Assembly (NCBI GenBank): GCA_003019535.1
Contig: NEXG01000007.1
Location: forward strand, 1 to 55,373
Source of the DNA: Candidatus Marsarchaeota G2 archaeon ECH_B_1
GTDB taxonomy: Archaea > Thermoproteota > Thermoprotei_A > Marsarchaeales > Marsarchaeaceae
Direction: 5' to 3'
Length of the DNA stretch: 55,373 bases
Below are positions 34,760-43,682 of this stretch, in pieces. The notes under the pieces are model-generated. The model saw nothing but the letters and a program-made list of their open reading frames with translations. It was not told the DNA's origin and did no database searches. The position numbers were made by a program, and so were the translations under genes. The stretch's first letter is position 1. The number at the start of each line of letters is the position of its first letter.

Positions 34760-35060
34760 TTTAAACGTCTAAGTTCTATATTAGAGAGATTTAGTTATAA
34801 GCGTTGGGAAAAGAGGCAGGCGGTCTACAAGTTGGGGTGCCCTCGGTAAGGGAGGAAACAAAATCCAAGACCTATAATGCTACATACACATGGAACCGTG
34901 AAGCTTAGCCATAGCGCAACAAAACTCGACCAGCACACTTAGAGAGTCGAAGGTTATAGACACTAATCACTAGATGAATCGTGTTATGACCACTGGCAGC
35001 CACACCTAGGGACTATACTTATAGCAAAGTTTTTTTCTTGTCACCCCATTTGATGTTTGA
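34760..35060. other. Intergenic, promoters only
   Basis: Holds the divergent promoters of the 34759 gene and the HAD gene; CTATACTTATAGC (about 35012) is a TATA-like element for the latter. Nothing else is recognisable. Confidence 0.4.
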
Positions 35061-35705
35061 TTGCTTTTGGGTGGTAGAATTAAGGGAGTAGCCTTCGACC
35101 TAAACGGCACACTCGTGGACTCGACGAGAATAGTACTAGAGGCGTGGAGTAGGGCTTTTGAAGCCAACGGCTACAGAGTCAACAGGGGTGTCCTCGACAA
35201 CCTTATCGGCGCGAGCCCCGCTAAAATCATAAGGGAAATAGCGGGCAACATCAACGACCAAGCCTTTGAGAAACTCGAAAAAGATTTTAACACGAACATT
35301 GAGGCCCAGATACACCTCGTCAAACCGTTTCCAGACGCAGCTGAAGCGCTCAACACCCTGCGGAGGGAGGGTGTTAAGGTAGCAGTAGCATCCACTTCAA
35401 ATTCCTCCGTGGTTGAAGCGGTTCTTGCTAAGACAGGGTTGTTGAGGCTCGTCGACGCCTTCGTGGGGGGAGACGAGGTCCTGCTCAGTAAACCCGACCC
35501 CCAAATATACTCCGAAGCCTTCAGGAGGATAGGCGTGGCCCCCGCCATGGGAGCAGTGGTGGGCGACTCAGACTATGATGCGATCCCCGCGAAGAAGCTT
35601 GGCGCACTCGCCATAGTGGTCAACAGGGGGAAACTCATAATACAGCACGCCGATCTAGTGTTTAACAACCTTATTGATGCGGTGACCGAGATCCTCGACT
35701 CTTAG
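35061..35705 (+). CDS. HAD-superfamily hydrolase with Asn in motif I
   Basis: 214 aa from TTG 35061 (a second TTG two codons on). Motif I reads AFDLNGTLVDS, a cap of helices follows (about 20-85), then VASTSNSS (motif II), LLSKPDPQIY (motif III Lys) and GAVVGDSDYDAIPAKKLG (motif IV). Overall it fits phosphoglycolate phosphatase/beta-phosphoglucomutase-like proteins. The residue two after the nucleophile Asp, normally the acid/base Asp, is Asn (codon AAC). That weakens phosphatase chemistry or shifts specificity. Substrate unknown. Confidence 0.85.
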   Translation: MLLGGRIKGVAFDLNGTLVDSTRIVLEAWSRAFEANGYRVNRGVLDNLIGASPAKIIREIAGNINDQAFEKLEKDFNTNIEAQIHLVKPFPDAAEALNTLRREGVKVAVASTSNSSVVEAVLAKTGLLRLVDAFVGGDEVLLSKPDPQIYSEAFRRIGVAPAMGAVVGDSDYDAIPAKKLGALAIVVNRGKLIIQHADLVFNNLIDAVTEILDS

Positions 35706-35754
35706 AGCTCCACCCCAACTACGGAGTAATATCAACTCATATAAGGGTTTCACT

Positions 35755-35925
35755 CTACGAAGGCATACGTAGGTACGCGTCCGCACACCTGTCGTACGCG
35801 TAGTGGAGCTTGGGCTTCAGCGCATCATATAGGGACCTCACGGGTTCATTGGCCCCACTCAGCTCCACCCCCTCGTGTCAGGACGCACCCACCCACCACT
35901 CGATGCGGTGGGGAGCGCCCTCCAT
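35755..35925 (-). pseudogene. Possible short gene remnant with internal TGA
   Basis: A 57-codon frame reads MEGAPHRIEWWVGAS, then TGA (35878-35880), then HEGVELSGANEPVRSLYDALKPK..YDRCADAYLRMPS and TAG. Codon use after the internal stop resembles coding DNA, and the peptide looks like a protein C-terminus. I cannot name it. The 35.7-36.27 kb gap otherwise contains no gene. Confidence 0.25.
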
Positions 35926-36101
35926 CCTCAGTCAGCCTCACCCTCCTCCCCCCTTGTGTGTGCATGTACCTCTCGCTCGCCGAGGTCTTGGGTCTCTGCT
36001 ATCACCCTACTGCCCATGCACAACCGGATCATTCAAATCCAGAAATCTATATAAACCTATCTATTTTGAAACTGCTGACTACGGCTACACCACTGGATAC
36101 A

Positions 36102-36122
36102 ACCCGTTAGAGGTTAACGGGT
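36102..36122. repeat. Perfect hairpin ACCCGTTA-N5-TAACGGGT
   Basis: Eight-base arms 36102-36109 and 36115-36122 with a 5-nt loop (GAGGT), about 150 bp upstream of the malic enzyme gene. It could be an operator or an RNA hairpin; no T-tract follows, so it is not an obvious terminator. Confidence 0.4.
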
Positions 36123-36271
36123 GAACAACAGCCTATAAAACACCTTAAGCCATCTTGAATCCAAAATATAGGCTATGATGCAGACCGCAAACAAGCTTCA
36201 CGTGTGGTACACGGTGTGATGAGCCCAAAAATCATTTTAGTAAAACATATTTAGGTAGCCGCGTTATCGGT

Positions 36272-37651
36272 TTGTGGTTGGGCTTGGATAACTCGGCTGG
36301 ACAGGCTTCCAATGAGGGGGGTAATCCTAATGAAAATCAGTGGTACACGCTCGCCCTCAAATACGCCAAGCACTACGCTGGCAAGGTTGAGGTTCTCCCC
36401 AAAGTGCCCATAACTGGCCTCAAGGATTTCTCCTACTGGTACACCCCCGGTGTGGCCGCGGTCTCCATGGAGATAAGCAAGAACAAGGACCTCTCGTTCG
36501 AGTTGACGGGTAGATGGAACACTATAGCTGTTGTTGGTGATGGGAGCCGGGTTCTAGGACTCGGAAACATAGGTGGTGAGGCCGCCCTACCAGTCTTGGA
36601 GGGGAAGGCGCTCATATTCAAGTACCTTGGGGGAGTTAACGCCGTGCCAATACCACTGGGAACACAGGACGCAGCCAAGATAAAGCAGACCGTTATGGCG
36701 CTTGAGCCAGCGTTCGGGGGAATAAACCTAGAGGATATAGAGTCACCCAAATGCTTCCAGATACTCGACGACCTGAGGTCGAGCATGAATATACCGGTGT
36801 GGCACGACGACCAGCAGGGAACGGCTGGAGCCTCGCTGGCGGCCCTAATGAACGCACTAAAACTTACAGATAGGAGGCTTGCTGACAGTGTGATAGTCCT
36901 GTTCGGGTCGGGGGCTGCGAACATCGCCACCACGCGGCTTCTTATAGCCGCTGGAGCCGACCCCGGTAAACTTGTACTCGTGGACTCGAAGGGTGTGCTA
37001 CACGCGGAGAGAGAGGATATGGATGAGTTGATGTTGAAGCACCCACTCAAATATGAATTGGGTATAAAGACCAATAAGATCGGTGTTAGGGGAGGGGTTG
37101 AGGAGGCGCTTAAGGGTGCGGATGTGCTTATCGCTGCTTCAAAACCTGGGCCGGGCGTTATAAAGAAGGAGTGGGTCTCCAGGATGAACCATGACTCGAT
37201 CGTTTTCGCACTGGCCAACCCCACACCCGAAATCTGGCCATGGGAACTCAGGGAGGCGGGTGCTAGAATAATCGCCACTGGTAGGTCGGATTTCCCAAAC
37301 CAGGTTAACAACAGCCTGGTTTTCCCCGCGGTCTTCCGTGGCGCACTGGATTCGAGGTGTAGGATGATAACCGACTCGGTTGTTATCGCCGCGGCGAAGG
37401 AGCTTGCCGCCTTCGCTGAGGAGAAGGGCCTCAGGGATGACTACATAATACCAACGATGGAGGAGTGGGAGGTATACCCACGTGTAGCAGCTGCGGTTGC
37501 ATCCAAAGTTGTGGAGGAGGGGTTGGCTCGTAGAAATCTAACCAAGAGGCAGTTCTATGAGCAGGCTCAGATGATTATAAGCAAATCAAGGTTCATAGTT
37601 GAGAGGTCCATGGAGATGGGCTACATTGAGCCCTTACCGGGGGGTGATTAG
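36272..37651 (+). CDS. NAD(P)-dependent malic enzyme
   Basis: 459 aa, TTG start at 36272. Oxidative decarboxylation of malate to pyruvate. SYWYTPGVAAVS (N-terminal domain), VVGDGSRVLGLGNIGG, EDIESPKCFQ (metal-binding Glu-Asp), WHDDQQGTAGASLAAL (substrate/metal Asp), a Rossmann LFGSGAANIATTRLL, and FALANPTPE all match the prokaryotic-type malic enzyme. A TATA-like CATATTTAGG (36246) is about 24 bp upstream, giving a leaderless mRNA. It is followed by the GNAT gene with start and stop nearly overlapping. Confidence 0.93.
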   Translation: MWLGLDNSAGQASNEGGNPNENQWYTLALKYAKHYAGKVEVLPKVPITGLKDFSYWYTPGVAAVSMEISKNKDLSFELTGRWNTIAVVGDGSRVLGLGNIGGEAALPVLEGKALIFKYLGGVNAVPIPLGTQDAAKIKQTVMALEPAFGGINLEDIESPKCFQILDDLRSSMNIPVWHDDQQGTAGASLAALMNALKLTDRRLADSVIVLFGSGAANIATTRLLIAAGADPGKLVLVDSKGVLHAEREDMDELMLKHPLKYELGIKTNKIGVRGGVEEALKGADVLIAASKPGPGVIKKEWVSRMNHDSIVFALANPTPEIWPWELREAGARIIATGRSDFPNQVNNSLVFPAVFRGALDSRCRMITDSVVIAAAKELAAFAEEKGLRDDYIIPTMEEWEVYPRVAAAVASKVVEEGLARRNLTKRQFYEQAQMIISKSRFIVERSMEMGYIEPLPGGD

Positions 37652-37652
37652 T

Positions 37653-38141
37653 TTGGCGGACGAATCAAAGGGCTTCAGGATAAGGGCCGCGACGCGTGGG
37701 GATATGGAGCAGATAGTCAAACTCATACTCAGATTGAAGAAGCTCAACGAGGAGTTCGACCCACTACTTAAGGTGAGCGAGGAAGCATCCGAGGACGCTG
37801 AGAAGACGTGTAGGGAGGCTTTGGAGACTAGGAAGGAGAGCTACGTGGTTTTGGTTGCCGAAGACAAAGGTAGGATAATAGGCGTCATAATGGCGGAGCT
37901 ACGCCGCAGACCATTCTACGAGCCCAGGGTGAGTGGTGTTATAACCGACTTCTATGTTATGCCAGAGCACAGAAGGAAGAAGCTTGGTGAGAACCTAGTG
38001 AGGAAGGCATCGGAGGAGCTCAAAAAGAAGGGTGCGGGTGTTATAATGGCGGAGTTCCCCTTCCAGAACAAGATAGCCTCATCATTCTACCAGAAGCTTG
38101 GCTTCAGAGCCGTGGTTGGAATATTTGGAAAAGAAGAGTAG
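37653..38141 (+). CDS. GNAT-family N-acetyltransferase
   Basis: 162 aa from a TTG at 37653 with GGGGTGA just upstream as Shine-Dalgarno-like signal; the upstream in-frame ATG (37599) lies inside the malic enzyme gene and is less likely. Motif A is ITDFYVMPEHRRKKLGENLV, with the acetyl-CoA pyrophosphate loop RRKKLG, and motif B is FYQKLGFRAV. Acceptor unknown. Translational coupling with malic enzyme might suggest control of central metabolism, which is inference from position only. Confidence 0.85.
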   Translation: MADESKGFRIRAATRGDMEQIVKLILRLKKLNEEFDPLLKVSEEASEDAEKTCREALETRKESYVVLVAEDKGRIIGVIMAELRRRPFYEPRVSGVITDFYVMPEHRRKKLGENLVRKASEELKKKGAGVIMAEFPFQNKIASSFYQKLGFRAVVGIFGKEE

Positions 38142-38155
38142 GGTTGGGATCAGGC

Positions 38156-38812
38156 TCACGACTGCTTGACGAACTGCTTCTTTTCGGCCTCGACGTACCC
38201 AACCTGTAGGAGAGGCTTCTCGCTTATCGCGGTTTCAACCGCCTTCTCAGCGAGTTTCTTTGCGTCCTCGAATCCAAGGTCATTCGAGTAGTTCTTTATT
38301 ATATAATCCAGCGCCTTGTCACTGTTTCTGCCAACCGCGAACGCCGCTCCACGTGAGAATGTCCCCGAGGGGTCCACTTGGAAGAGGTGCACACCTCTCT
38401 GATCAACGCCCGCAATAATCAGTGATGCAGCTGGGAGCCTGACAGCGTAGAGTGTGAATTCATGGATGTATTGACCTACGCGTTTTGCGAGAGTGAAGAT
38501 GTCTATTGGTGAACCAATGTACAGCCTGTGCTGCTGTGATTCGAGCCTGAGCTCATCTATCAGCCTCAACATGTCGCTTATGTACCCACTACCAGTCGCG
38601 CCTGCGTGCTCGTCGATCTCGAATATCTTGTCGTATGGGTCAACAAGTTCCCTAGGAGGTCTAACATGGCTTGCGAGTATGGCGAACCTATCGGTTCTGA
38701 TACCCACAGTAGTCGACCCACGACTCACCGCCTCCGCGGCGTACTCGACCTGTATCAGCCTACCCTCAGGGCCATAGAAGAATGGCGGGAACCTCTCCGA
38801 TCCAGACTGCAT
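38156..38812 (-). CDS. psmA: 20S proteasome alpha subunit
   Basis: 218 aa from the ATG at 38812, which shares its A with the TGA of psmB (TGATG), so the two are translationally coupled. The alpha signature FFYGPEGRLIQVEYAAEAVSRG is present; GSTTVGIRTDRFAILAS follows. It forms the outer rings and gate that Cdc48 docks on. The N-terminus before GPEGRL is shorter and different from the usual YDRAITVFSPDGRL, and the total is shorter than the common 230-245 aa, so the gate may differ. Confidence 0.93.
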   Translation of the reverse strand: MQSGSERFPPFFYGPEGRLIQVEYAAEAVSRGSTTVGIRTDRFAILASHVRPPRELVDPYDKIFEIDEHAGATGSGYISDMLRLIDELRLESQQHRLYIGSPIDIFTLAKRVGQYIHEFTLYAVRLPAASLIIAGVDQRGVHLFQVDPSGTFSRGAAFAVGRNSDKALDYIIKNYSNDLGFEDAKKLAEKAVETAISEKPLLQVGYVEAEKKQFVKQS

Positions 38813-39375
38813 CACTGGACACCCCCAACTGGTATGACCACTACCTCCACACCGTCACCGGAGCCGGGGTCACGCTGCATCGCGGCTTGAACGGCCTTCT
38901 TAGCGACCTCCTGGGCTTCATCTAATGAGAGAGTATCCGAGTATGAGGACTCCAGAACCCCGTAAGCTATGGGTGACCCTGAACCATTAGATACAAAGGA
39001 TTCGGGCGATATGGCGCCGCTAACATCAGTAGAGTATAGCCTCGGCTCAGTGTCGACCCCTGCAATTATGAACTCGGCTAGGAACGGCGCGTAACTCCTT
39101 AGGCCAGAGTAAGCCGCGTTGGCTATTAGCTTCGCTGTTTCATAAACCGACGGCCTAAAACCTCTTTCAAGGTGTATCAGCTTCCTCTGAGCCTTAACTA
39201 GGTTGACCAGGTACTCCGCGTCTGAGACCTGTCCAGCAATCGCCGCAGCCGTGTACTCGTCAATCTTGAAGATCTTCTGCGCATCCTTGGAGGCGATAAA
39301 GAACCCCTTACTCGCGCGCTTATCGGACGCTAAAACAACGCCCTTACCCGTTTTTATACCAACTATTGTCGTCAT
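38812..39375 (-). CDS. psmB: 20S proteasome beta subunit without propeptide
   Basis: 187 aa from the ATG at 39375; a TATA-like CGTTAAATAC centred about 26 bp upstream supports this start over a longer upstream extension. The protein begins M-TTIVGIKTGKG, so only Met removal exposes the catalytic Thr1. Asp17 (ASDKRAS) and Lys33 (KDAQKIFKID), together with the SGSP motif (NGSGSPIAYG), make it catalytically complete. First gene of the psmB-psmA pair. Many archaea have a second beta subunit; none is in this window. Confidence 0.94.
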   Translation of the reverse strand: MTTIVGIKTGKGVVLASDKRASKGFFIASKDAQKIFKIDEYTAAAIAGQVSDAEYLVNLVKAQRKLIHLERGFRPSVYETAKLIANAAYSGLRSYAPFLAEFIIAGVDTEPRLYSTDVSGAISPESFVSNGSGSPIAYGVLESSYSDTLSLDEAQEVAKKAVQAAMQRDPGSGDGVEVVVIPVGGVQ

Positions 39376-39433
39376 CACACACTTATCGCGTGGAAAGTAT
39401 TTAACGACTAGGCATGTCGAAGATAGGTCACGG

Positions 39434-39991
39434 CTAATTCGATGTGTGGGGGAGTATGCTTCCCTTAGAGACAATTTTGGAGAGGTGTTCGAACACTTCG
39501 TGTGAAAGCTTGATGGCCTGGGTGACTTTATCACTGGTATATGCATCCGTCTCCACAACCACCTCGTTATCGACGAATCGAACCATGACTTTTATGGAGC
39601 CATCCACACTGATCCAGACAAGCCTCCTACCATCAGCTGACGCTCCAAGCCATCTAAGGTCTCTGAACCACTTCTCCTTCATGGCTGAGGCCACACCCTG
39701 AACATCCACGTTGTACGGTAAAACAGATTCTATTACGACATACCAGTCGGAGGCCGAGTCAACCGGGCTGTGCTCCACCACATACTCGTCCCCAACCTTG
39801 GAAACCAATCCCATATCCACGAGGCGTTTTAGGCTCCGCGAAAGAGACTCCTGGTGGATGCGAAGGGATCTTCTAAGACCCTGGAAACTCAGGCGAAGAC
39901 CAGAATTCAACATGAACTCGTAGACCTGACGATCAGTCTGACTCAGATCGCCACTATCAGCGGAAAACCTCGCCAACTCGCGTAAACGCAT
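39434..39991 (-). CDS. Winged-helix regulator next to the proteasome genes
   Basis: 185 aa. Helix-turn-helix in the N-terminal third: LSQTDRQVYEFMLNSGLRLSFQGLRRSLRIHQESLSRSLKRLVDMGLVSK is a MarR/TrmB-like winged-helix pattern (written in parts: DRQVYEFML, LRRSLRIHQESLSRSLKRL). The rest (ESVLPYNVDVQGVASAMKEKWF..RLVWISVDGSIKVMVRF) is an alpha/beta domain of unknown type. A TATA-like CCTTAAATAGGG sits about 26 bp before the ATG. It lies 58 bp upstream of psmB on the same strand, so joint transcription is possible. Confidence 0.65.
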   Translation of the reverse strand: MRLRELARFSADSGDLSQTDRQVYEFMLNSGLRLSFQGLRRSLRIHQESLSRSLKRLVDMGLVSKVGDEYVVEHSPVDSASDWYVVIESVLPYNVDVQGVASAMKEKWFRDLRWLGASADGRRLVWISVDGSIKVMVRFVDNEVVVETDAYTSDKVTQAIKLSHEVFEHLSKIVSKGSILPHTSN

Positions 39992-40094
39992 ACGATACTC
40001 TAATTCGAACCCCCTATTTAAGGCTCAGAGGCTCCCAACCCTTCACTTGTCGACTACACGTGAAAAGGTTTATATTAACCATTTTATAGCGTGT

Positions 40095-41204
40095 TCAGCG
40101 CTCACCCGCACTCTCAGCCTTCACGGATTCCTTGGTAAGTGTTCTCTCGATTCGAACACGCTTTATTTCATCTATGAGCAAGGGCACAACTTCGAAAAGG
40201 TCGCCCACTATACCATACGTGCAAACCTTGAATATGGGAGCCTCCTTGTCGATGTTTATGGCCACTATGACCTCCGAGTTCTGCATACCAACCAAGTGCT
40301 GTATGGCCCCAGAGAGACCCACCGCGAAGTAGAGTTTGGGTGACACAGTCTTACCGCTCTGACCCACCTGCAAGTGGTGGGGGAGCCAGCCCTTTTCACA
40401 CACGCTCCTCGTACCCGCAACAGCACCCCCCTCGAAGAGCTCTGCGAGTTGGTGTAGCAGCTTGAAGTTATCCTTGTTCCTGAGACCCATTCCCCCAGCC
40501 ACGATAACCTTAGCCTTCTCGAGGTCCTCCTTAGGGTCAAGGCGTTCACGAACACTCTTTATAACCTTTATCCTCGAATGCTGCTCGGCAAGTCTGGGCT
40601 CGAAGCTTTCAACTATGCCACTCCTATTATAGTCGGCGGGAAGAGGCTTATAGGATCCAGGCCTAATAGTTGTCAGCTGAGGCCTGTGCTTGGGTGTGAG
40701 CACAACGGACAGCTCTTTTCCTCCAAAGTCGGGTCTTATCTGTTCTAGCTGGCCGTTCTCATTAACCTCAAGCTGGATACAGTCAGCCGCAAGACCAGTG
40801 TTCACCCTGCCAGCCACACGTGAGGCTAGGTCGCGGGCGTTTCTGTTAGCTCCAAACAGAAATATGGATGGCTTCTTGGCCAGGACGAGTTGGGATACAG
40901 CCTCGGTGTAGGCGTCGGAGACGTATAACTTAAGCTTCTCATCCTGAATCAGGTACACCCTGTCCGCACCGTGGACTATCAGGTCACGTGCGAACCTTTC
41001 GATCCCGTAGCCCACAAGCACCGCGGAAACATCCTCCTTCGTCTTCTGCGCAACATAGCGCGCGGCCGCCAATAGCTCAAGGCTCACGTTTGTGAGCTGG
41101 TTGTCGTCGACCTCGGCGTACACCCATACACCCCTATACTCTGCGAGCCTCTTGAGGATCTCTGGATCTGTTACCACACCGAACCTCGGCTGCTGACTGG
41201 CCAT
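40095..41204 (-). CDS. fixB: Electron transfer flavoprotein alpha subunit (FixB)
   Basis: 369 aa. FAD-binding C-terminal signature LYFAVGLSGAIQHLVGM followed by IVAINIDKEAPIFKVCTYG, with VIVAGGMGLRNKDNF and VGQSGKTV contacting the flavin; the N-terminal half has an adenine-nucleotide alpha-hydrolase fold. Last gene of the fixC-X-A-B operon, starting directly after the fixA stop. In FixABCX, electrons from NADH are split between a quinone and ferredoxin. Ends 39 residues beyond the signature with a basic, charged tail. Confidence 0.94.
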   Translation of the reverse strand: MASQQPRFGVVTDPEILKRLAEYRGVWVYAEVDDNQLTNVSLELLAAARYVAQKTKEDVSAVLVGYGIERFARDLIVHGADRVYLIQDEKLKLYVSDAYTEAVSQLVLAKKPSIFLFGANRNARDLASRVAGRVNTGLAADCIQLEVNENGQLEQIRPDFGGKELSVVLTPKHRPQLTTIRPGSYKPLPADYNRSGIVESFEPRLAEQHSRIKVIKSVRERLDPKEDLEKAKVIVAGGMGLRNKDNFKLLHQLAELFEGGAVAGTRSVCEKGWLPHHLQVGQSGKTVSPKLYFAVGLSGAIQHLVGMQNSEVIVAINIDKEAPIFKVCTYGIVGDLFEVVPLLIDEIKRVRIERTLTKESVKAESAGER

Positions 41205-42017
41205 CTACACCAACCCCTTCTCAGAGAGAGCCTCCACCAACCTGCGAACAGCCTCCTTGGGGTCGCCCTCCCACACTGTTCCAGGAGGCCTCGCGGGTGG
41301 GGGGTGAACCTTGGGTATAAATGTGGGTGAACCCTTCAGGCCGAAGTATTTGGGGTCCCCTCCCATCTTTTGGAGGTCTGCTGCAGTGACAACTTTAACC
41401 TGCTTCCTTTTGGCTTCAATATACCCCTGCAGCGTGGGTAGACGTGGCTCACCGTACTCCCTAGCTATACTCATTAGGATGGGGTAGGGCGCTTCCCACA
41501 CGTCGTATCCATTCTCTAGCTGCCTCTCCACCCTAACACTCCTGCTACTCTGATCCACCTCAATCTTCCTAACATAGGTAATATGGGGGATACCGAGGAA
41601 CTCGGCGAGCTCTGGCCCCACCTGACCTGTTTCACCATCTATGGCCTTAAGCCCGGTGAACACGAAATCATAGGGTATTGTTTTGATATACACTGATAAT
41701 GTGTAGGCGGTGGCCCAAGTGTCCGCCGCAGCAAAAGCCCTATCCGAAAGTATGACGGCTTCATCTGCGCCCAGAGCCATACACTCCTGCAACGCCTTCT
41801 TAGCCTGCATCGGACCCATCGTGATAGCCGTAATCCTCCCACCGAATTGCTCTTTAAGTCTAATAGCCGCCTCCATCGCGTACCTATCATAGGGATTGAG
41901 CACGCTTGGAACTCCTTCACGTATAAGTGCGTGGGTCACGGGGTCCAATCGGAGCTCTGAAACATCTGGAACCTGCTTTATGGGCACAACAATATTGAGC
42001 TCTCCCAAAGAGGCCAC
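41205..42017 (-). CDS. fixA: Electron transfer flavoprotein beta subunit (FixA)
   Basis: 270 aa, GTG start at 42017. VPIKQVPDVSELRLDP opens the ETF-beta domain; LNPYDRYAMEAAIRLKE, ITAITMGPMQAKKALQECMALGADEAVILSD and FTGLKAIDGETGQVGPELAEFLGIPHITYV are the family blocks, the last contacting the second flavin in bifurcating ETFs. Follows fixX by 1 bp. The stop TAG is immediately followed by the ATG of fixB. Confidence 0.94.
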   Translation of the reverse strand: MASLGELNIVVPIKQVPDVSELRLDPVTHALIREGVPSVLNPYDRYAMEAAIRLKEQFGGRITAITMGPMQAKKALQECMALGADEAVILSDRAFAAADTWATAYTLSVYIKTIPYDFVFTGLKAIDGETGQVGPELAEFLGIPHITYVRKIEVDQSSRSVRVERQLENGYDVWEAPYPILMSIAREYGEPRLPTLQGYIEAKRKQVKVVTAADLQKMGGDPKYFGLKGSPTFIPKVHPPPARPPGTVWEGDPKEAVRRLVEALSEKGLV

Positions 42018-42018
42018 C

Positions 42019-42312
42019 TCAACCGAACCTATAATTCACACCCCTACCAGCGGGGGGGTATGTTAGGGTGATCTTATGGTATGGGCACACAACCACACAC
42101 GCACCGCACTCAACACACCCCTCATAGTAAACAGTCAAACGCTTATTCTCAGCATCCCAGACATAGTTGTCAACCGGGCAGCTGAAAGTGCACGGCTTAT
42201 CCTTGCACACCGCGCACATGTCCTGCACAACCACCAGATGGTTTTTAGCGTGGATGTTGTATCGATTAACATAGATTCGCTCATCGATTTTACGTGTTAA
42301 TTTGGCTACCAT
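42019..42312 (-). CDS. fixX: FixX-like ferredoxin
   Basis: 97 aa from the ATG at 42312, overlapping the fixC stop by 7 bp (ATGGTAG). Two cysteine groups: CAVCKDKPCTFSC (about 34-46) and CVECGACVVVCPY (about 67-79), the second being a standard [4Fe-4S] motif; the first resembles the CPA-type FixX segment. It transfers electrons from the flavoproteins to FixC. Confidence 0.92.
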   Translation of the reverse strand: MVAKLTRKIDERIYVNRYNIHAKNHLVVVQDMCAVCKDKPCTFSCPVDNYVWDAENKRLTVYYEGCVECGACVVVCPYHKITLTYPPAGRGVNYRFG

Positions 42313-43607
42313 GGTAATACTGACCACACATCCGAATACAAATCACGAAGGAGTCTTAAATAGCCTACCCTCTCACGTATCTTCTTCCTGGCTTCGGAGT
42401 GCTTGGCGCCCTTATCCACGCCGTCCACCGTTACTAGTTCTCTGAGTATCTCCGCAATGAGGCTTGGGTAGTCGTTGAAGAACCTCTTATCATTCTTCAA
42501 AACCGCGCCATAATTCTTCTTTCTCTTGTGTTCCTTCATAACATAGCTCTCTTCAAGCTGCTTCCTGTACTCGGAGAGGCGGTTGTCCGAAAAGTCGTCG
42601 TTCTTTTTGGCGCGCGCCAAAACCTCTCCAGCTATCATCCCCGACGCCATGGCCATATTGGTGCCTTCAGGGTAAAGGCAGAGCATGGCGGCGTCGCCCA
42701 CGGCGAGCACACCCTTACTCACAAGTGGAGGGATGGAGGTGTACCCACCCTCTGGTATAAGGTGAGCCTGGTACTCCTTGACCTTACCGCCCTCCAAGAG
42801 GGGGGCCACGTATGGGTGGGATTTAAACTCATCCAATAGCTCGTATGGCTTTAGCTTAAGCTCCATTAGATGGCTGAGGAGTATTGCAACACCAACACTC
42901 AGGGTGTTCGTATTGGTGTACACGAATCCGCCACCAGCCTTACCCTTTGTGACGGCTCCAAAGAACTCGAGCCGCGCGCCGCATCCCTTCTTAGCGTTGA
43001 ATCTACTCTCGATTGTCTCTGGCGGTAGCTCAACTATCTCCTTTACACCTATGGCCACCTCATCGGGGTTGGGGGGACCTCTTATACCGGCCTTCTGAAG
43101 CACTGTGGACATCACACCGTCTGCTGCCACAATAGCCTTAGCGTACACCTCATTCTCCTTACCCTCCCCTGTGCGCACACCTACAACCCTCCCATCCTGA
43201 AGTATCACATCGCTGACCGGCATCCCCGTTATCAAAACCGCTCCCGCCTCCTCGGCTTTCTGAGCGAACCATGGATCAAACTTGGATCGAAGCGCCGTGA
43301 ATCCCCCACGAGCCTCTTCACCAAGCTGATCATCCCTGAAAGACACGGTGAAACCCGCCTCCTTATCCAGGATCACCAGTCTGTGGTCAACCATTCTACG
43401 CTCCAAGGGCGCCGACTCCCAAAACTTCGGTACAAGCTTTTCAAGAGGCCACTTGTAAACCACGCCGCCAAAGACGTTCTTGGCTCCGGGGTACTCACCT
43501 CTCTCAATCACGCACACATCCACACCCTGACGCGCCATGGTTAATGCCGCGGCCGAACCTGCCGGTCCAGCCCCAACCACCACAACATCGAACCTATCGC
43601 TACCCAA
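42306..43607 (-). CDS. fixC: ETF-quinone oxidoreductase-like flavoprotein (FixC)
   Basis: 433 aa, TTG start at 43607. FAD dinucleotide fold VVVVGAGPAGSAAALTMARQG at the N-terminus (GxGxxG), CVIERGEYPGAKNVFGG, ADGVMSTVLQKAG, and a second FAD motif GVLAVGDAAMLCLYPEGTNMAMASG. It belongs to the geranylgeranyl reductase/FixC group; in this operon the FixC role, delivering electrons to quinone at the membrane, is most likely. First gene of the operon. The TATA-like ACTTATTTTT lies about 38 bp upstream. Confidence 0.93.
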   Translation of the reverse strand: MGSDRFDVVVVGAGPAGSAAALTMARQGVDVCVIERGEYPGAKNVFGGVVYKWPLEKLVPKFWESAPLERRMVDHRLVILDKEAGFTVSFRDDQLGEEARGGFTALRSKFDPWFAQKAEEAGAVLITGMPVSDVILQDGRVVGVRTGEGKENEVYAKAIVAADGVMSTVLQKAGIRGPPNPDEVAIGVKEIVELPPETIESRFNAKKGCGARLEFFGAVTKGKAGGGFVYTNTNTLSVGVAILLSHLMELKLKPYELLDEFKSHPYVAPLLEGGKVKEYQAHLIPEGGYTSIPPLVSKGVLAVGDAAMLCLYPEGTNMAMASGMIAGEVLARAKKNDDFSDNRLSEYRKQLEESYVMKEHKRKKNYGAVLKNDKRFFNDYPSLIAEILRELVTVDGVDKGAKHSEARKKIRERVGYLRLLRDLYSDVWSVLPW

Positions 43608-43682
43608 GTATACTCAGCTCGAATAGATTCAAGCAGACCCAAAAATAAGTCTATGTTCCACATCTAAACACCCACTCTAAGT

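Noticed and set aside
36433-37311. 292-codon open frame on the minus strand inside malic enzyme
   Set aside because: It is antisense to a gene with full family motifs, is serine/proline-rich low-quality sequence and shows no domain; a codon-bias shadow.
38812-39558. Longer proteasome beta start at 39558
   Set aside because: The 61-residue extension is non-conserved and runs through the neighbouring regulator gene; the ATG at 39375 puts catalytic Thr right after Met and has a TATA box at the right distance.
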